The translations under genes and the position numbers were made by a program. From Halobacteriovorax sp. DA5 (GTDB lineage: Bacteria > Bdellovibrionota > Bacteriovoracia > Bacteriovoracales > Bacteriovoracaceae), in assembly GCF_002903145.1 (NCBI RefSeq), contig NZ_PPDJ01000002.1:636672-700671 (forward strand): 64,000 nucleotides of DNA. The letters run 5' to 3'. Below the pieces are notes generated by a model that was not told the DNA's origin, did not search any database, and worked only from the letters and a program-made list of their open reading frames with translations. Below are positions 60,922-64,000 of the stretch, one piece after another (within the stretch, counting starts at the first letter, position 1; each line of letters begins with the position of its first letter).

Positions 60922-62454
60922 TCATTTTATAATTTCCTCTTCACTAATTCCTAAAGCATTCCACTCACAAGCAATTTGTGAAAGTGCAAATTTCTTTAAT
61001 CTTTTAGAGAAGTATTTTAAGTTTGCCATTGTTGGTGACATTAAGTGAAATCGATCTAACATACCATCTTCTTTAATATACGATAGGATTGAAACTTCAC
61101 CAGATGAAACCTGAGTTGTAGCAAGAAAAATTCCAGATTTAGTTATATTTGTATCAGTATCTCTTTCATTTCTAATAATAGGATACTCTTCACAAATTTT
61201 TATAATATTTGAATATGTATTTTTTAGTTCTTTTAATCGAATTAAAAGTAATTCGTAAGTTGTTCCCTTTAGGGCCAAGAATTCCGCTTTTGCCAGATCA
61301 TTGTACTCATAGAAAGGCTCATACTTTTTGATATTGTATTGATAACCATAACTTTGTAGTGGCATAGACTTAAGAGAGAAGCCTAAAGCAGCAAGATTAG
61401 AATTAAAATAATTATCTAAATTGAGAAAGAATTTATTCCCCTCAACTGTCGCTAAAATATCAGTAACGACATCTTGATAGTCATGAATACGATCTCTAAC
61501 ATCATAAACCCATTTGCGATCTTCAGTATTAATAAGTTTTACAAGATCATCTTTCGTTTTAATATCAGTTATATTAATTAAGCCTGAAAGAGTTTCAACT
61601 TGATGATTTAGGATCTGATAAACTTCATTGAAAGAAGATCGATTAAATACTCTTTCTAAACATTTTAAGTTTTCAAGTGCACAAAAAATTTCATAAATAA
61701 ACATGCGATGAATTTTCACAGCACTACTATTAACTTTGCTTGTAATGTACTCGCTGAGTTCGAGAGCAAGAAGAGATGTAATATTCTTTAGAGGAAGATC
61801 AGATTCTAATAAAAGCGAAATAGCCTCATCAACTCCCTTACCTTCGATATTCTTTTCTATTGATTTTGATTTATTAAAATCAAAGTCAAACGCAACATCA
61901 TCGATATGATCTTCATCTATATTAAAACGAATTTTAGAATCTGAAATTGACGAGTCAAATTTTCGAATAGGAACTTCAATTTCTTCCCCTGTAACACTTA
62001 AAGGCGCAAAGTAATCAGAGCAAAGTTCGACCTGAGATTCATCTAGAAGATGATTATCCTTCTCTAAATAGTACTTTGCTTTAGGAGAGACAATCTCATA
62101 TTGTATGCGATCTGTTTTGCGATAAAAATGTACACCATAGTTACGACTAACTTCTGCTTCAAACCAAGTCATTGACTCAAATAAGTGTCCAAAAGATTGT
62201 GCGGTTTGCCCATAACTTAAAGCTAGTGCATAAAAAATTCGTTTATGATCATTTAGATTTTGAAATTGATAAATTAATAAGAAACGAGAATTTAAAAGAT
62301 TATATTTATCCTTTAAGTCGTTAGCATTTAGAAGATCAATACAAGATAGGCCAGTAAAGACAATATGCTGATCATCAAAGTGTGCCAGCATTAACATTGA
62401 AAGCTCGGCCTTTGACTTAACTTGAACTATATCTGTTACTTCAAAAATATTCAT
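60922..62454 (-). CDS. Divergent NuoC-NuoD-like fusion protein
   Basis: 510 aa. The N-terminal part follows NuoC (LLIYQFQNLNDHKRI, then ESMTWFEAEVSRNYGVHF, where NuoC has ADWFEREVWDMYGI). The middle and C-terminal parts follow NuoD/hydrogenase large subunit order: LLIRLKELKNTYSNIIKIC for LRMEEMRQSLRII and SGEVSILSYIKEDG ... FHLMSPTMANLKYF for the C-terminal block. Between them an acidic insert of about 80 residues (160-240) replaces part of the core. Conserved NuoD His/Arg positions are mostly absent. It lies 16 bases after a lipoprotein gene. Relation to complex I is inferred from these blocks and needs a profile search. Confidence 0.5.
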   Translation of the reverse strand: MNIFEVTDIVQVKSKAELSMLMLAHFDDQHIVFTGLSCIDLLNANDLKDKYNLLNSRFLLIYQFQNLNDHKRIFYALALSYGQTAQSFGHLFESMTWFEAEVSRNYGVHFYRKTDRIQYEIVSPKAKYYLEKDNHLLDESQVELCSDYFAPLSVTGEEIEVPIRKFDSSISDSKIRFNIDEDHIDDVAFDFDFNKSKSIEKNIEGKGVDEAISLLLESDLPLKNITSLLALELSEYITSKVNSSAVKIHRMFIYEIFCALENLKCLERVFNRSSFNEVYQILNHQVETLSGLINITDIKTKDDLVKLINTEDRKWVYDVRDRIHDYQDVVTDILATVEGNKFFLNLDNYFNSNLAALGFSLKSMPLQSYGYQYNIKKYEPFYEYNDLAKAEFLALKGTTYELLLIRLKELKNTYSNIIKICEEYPIIRNERDTDTNITKSGIFLATTQVSSGEVSILSYIKEDGMLDRFHLMSPTMANLKYFSKRLKKFALSQIACEWNALGISEEEIIK

Positions 62455-62470
62455 CTATTTAGTTTTCCAA

Positions 62471-63820
62471 TTACTCTAAAGTGAATCTTACATCATAAGG
62501 AAAAATCGGCGCTGAATTCTCTTCTTTAGGAGCACAGCTTTGTTTCTTTCCATTTGACCACACCCAATTATATATCTTTTGATTGAATGTGTCTGCCCCA
62601 CTATCATATTCAATATAACGATAATATGGTGCTCCCGAATTGGATGCACTAGATAATAATGTTATCGCTGCAGGAAATGAAGCAGCAATTTCATTATCTC
62701 GACAACCTCCAATTAATTTTCTTTGATCCACAACGAATTTACCTTTACTATTTCTCACGTTGCGAACCCATGTCTTTAAGCGACAATCAAAATAGTAACC
62801 TGTATGAACAGCATTTTCAAAAGCAGTTAAGAACTCAAGTTTCCAATGTTTATCTTTCTCTTTTTGTATATTGAAAGGTCGAACATATTTACGACATAGA
62901 CTGAATCGATCAAGGTGATTACGATAAAAGTCGATAAAGCGTTTCGAGAGCCCTTCTTCTTTTTGAAAAATATCAAGAGCATCATCATAAACTTTTCGGC
63001 AAGATGTTTTTAGTGTTTGAAGTTCATCATTAGAAAATAGATGACCAGAGTTTATAACATACTTCAGGGCGCGATTTGGAAGAATTGGAGACTCAAGACG
63101 ATAAGCACCCTTTAATTTTCGGCCGACATCATTTCTTCCCATTGAGTTTTCAATAAATGCTTTGGCATATCCCCAATCCACATATTTTTTTAGAGTATTT
63201 AGGCCCTGTACTTCTTGAAGAGACTCATCAAGCATACTTTTTGCAACAAGAATCACTTCAGACTCCCAGTCATCATTTAGGTCGCATAGTCCTGTTAAAC
63301 AAGACTTCAAGATATACCCTCCGATTATTTGTACCTGAACAGTTTCTTCTCGTGGAAAACTTCCATCAACAAGGTATTTTAGATCACCAAAAACAGCTAC
63401 ACGTTGAGGTTTTCCATTACGCCCAAGAAGTCTTGGAATCACGGCCCAAGAAAAATTTGGAGTATGAACTTTAGAAGTATAATCATTCCAGATGTCTTTT
63501 TCTTTACATAATTTTCTTTCTTTAAAAATTCGTCCACTAACTAAATCGAGCTCAAAGTTAACTTCACTATCACGGGGCGTCGTAATAAAAACGTCTACAA
63601 GTTTAGTACGCATATCCATACGAGGTGCAAAGTCGAAGAATAAGTGAGGAACAACTCTACCTTCATAAGTTAGATAATTAAAATTCCCCTCTCCTGCAAA
63701 CCAAGTAGGCTTAACTTGCGATGTGGGAAGGACAATTTTTTTTGTTGCACAACCTACAATAAAAATTGCAAGTAAAAGAAAAATGAATTTAGTAGTTTTT
63801 TTGAATTGACAAATATACAC
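62471..63820 (-). CDS. Lipoprotein, unknown, operonic with the NuoCD-like gene
   Basis: The open frame runs back to 63940, but its first 30 codons are the antisense of tRNA-Leu and not protein. A GTG at 63820 gives MYICQFKKTTKF and a lipobox IVGC with Cys near residue 24, so that start is preferred: about 449 aa. The body is mixed beta/helical with several Cys; no family recognised. A weak GGA lies before the GTG, so the start is not certain. It precedes the NuoCD-like gene by 16 bases. Confidence 0.6.
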   Translation of the reverse strand: MYICQFKKTTKFIFLLLAIFIVGCATKKIVLPTSQVKPTWFAGEGNFNYLTYEGRVVPHLFFDFAPRMDMRTKLVDVFITTPRDSEVNFELDLVSGRIFKERKLCKEKDIWNDYTSKVHTPNFSWAVIPRLLGRNGKPQRVAVFGDLKYLVDGSFPREETVQVQIIGGYILKSCLTGLCDLNDDWESEVILVAKSMLDESLQEVQGLNTLKKYVDWGYAKAFIENSMGRNDVGRKLKGAYRLESPILPNRALKYVINSGHLFSNDELQTLKTSCRKVYDDALDIFQKEEGLSKRFIDFYRNHLDRFSLCRKYVRPFNIQKEKDKHWKLEFLTAFENAVHTGYYFDCRLKTWVRNVRNSKGKFVVDQRKLIGGCRDNEIAASFPAAITLLSSASNSGAPYYRYIEYDSGADTFNQKIYNWVWSNGKKQSCAPKEENSAPIFPYDVRFTLE

Positions 63821-63828
63821 GTTATAGT
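63801..63828 (+). promoter_or_regulatory. Candidate promoter of tRNA-Leu
   Basis: TTGAAT, a 16-base spacer, and TATAGT, about 25 bases before the tRNA 5' end. It overlaps the 5' end of the lipoprotein gene on the other strand. Confidence 0.45.
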
Positions 63829-63852
63829 CCAAAATCGTTAAACACAAATAGC

Positions 63853-63939
63853 GGTTCGGTGTTGGAATTGGTAGACAATCTGGATTTAAAATCCAGTGGG
63901 GGCAACCCCGTGCGGGTTCAAGTCCCGCCCGAACCACCA
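63853..63939 (+). tRNA. tRNA-Leu (anticodon UAA)
   Basis: Acceptor stem GGTTCGG / CCGAACC with discriminator A and encoded CCA. D-arm contains AATTGGTAGACAA, anticodon stem CTGGA / TCCAG around loop TTTAAAA gives anticodon TAA, a long variable arm GGGGGCAACCCCGT marks a class II tRNA, and the T-arm is GCGGGTTCAAGTCCCGC. 87 bases. Confidence 0.95.
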
Positions 63940-64000
63940 TTTCCTTTTCTTAATTATCAACGGATACATTTATTTTTGGTTCTACTCCCTTAATGGTGGA

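Noticed and set aside
63821..63940. N-terminal extension of the lipoprotein gene
   Set aside because: The bases are the tRNA-Leu gene and its promoter on the other strand.

Overview
The window reads as one stretch of a chromosome from an AT-rich, Gram-negative bacterium. The mix suggests a Bacteriovorax/Halobacteriovorax-type member of the Bdellovibrionota, which is an inference from gene flavour and not from a marker gene. The evidence is many secreted hydrolases (two endonuclease I proteins, a subtilisin, a lipase, two papain-fold enzymes), many small secreted or lipoprotein unknowns, FliL-like and FliG-like flagellar relatives, LPS heptose epimerase HldD, TatC, and both bacterial N-end-rule transferases (Bpt and Aat). 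There is no rRNA, CRISPR array, phage block or recognisable transposase. Coding density is high and, once the short genes are counted, no gap exceeds about 300 bases.

Region by region. 1-11.4 kb: the tail of a lytic transglycosylase, a PilZ protein, endonuclease I, a DsbA-like lipoprotein, a two-component system, a DnaQ-like exonuclease, DUF309 and truncated globin (convergent and overlapping), a subtilisin, a VC0807-like membrane protein, a Tas-like aldo/keto reductase and a CxxCGxC protein. 11.5-14.8 kb: an accessory island. Three near-identical copies of a 59-nt imperfect palindrome each sit just 3' of a small minus-strand gene set (GIY-YIG-like, PH-like, zinc-ribbon membrane and TerB-like proteins). 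The stretch is bracketed by two almost identical terminator hairpins and looks like a cassette array, but without classical integron attC ends. 14.8-27.5 kb: fabH, a second endonuclease I, a charged protein whose two halves are joined by a -1 slippery heptamer, a leaderless SRPBCC-tapT-bpt operon, an AlkB-like gene, a large secreted unknown, then glycosyltransferase, UDP-glucuronate decarboxylase, DMT transporter and trmFO.

27.6-37 kb: nadE, a histone-H1-like Lys/Ala protein, a free-standing Hpt-like protein, an APC permease fused to Usp-like domains, a PAS histidine kinase, and coupled gltX-tyrS. 37-47.6 kb: barstar-like inhibitor, lipase, papain-fold peptidase, a 46-aa membrane peptide, FliL-like protein, Kazal-domain protein, LysR regulator, a 58-aa protein, inactive-looking rhomboid, methylmalonyl-CoA epimerase-like protein, a Cys-rich lipoprotein and a short asparaginase. 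47.7-64 kb: htpG behind a sigma32-type promoter, tandem secreted paralogues, a DksA/TraR protein, a minus-strand run tatC-DUF4149-hldD-FliG-like, a [2Fe-2S] BFD-like protein coupled to map, a YiiX-like amidase, dehydrogenase-ureohydrolase-aat, a divergent NuoC-NuoD-like protein behind a lipoprotein, and tRNA-Leu(UAA).

The best candidates for something undescribed are the 59-nt-repeat cassette array (12.1-14.8 kb), the frameshift gene at 17.4-17.7 kb and the orphan NuoCD-like/lipoprotein pair at 60.9-63.8 kb.
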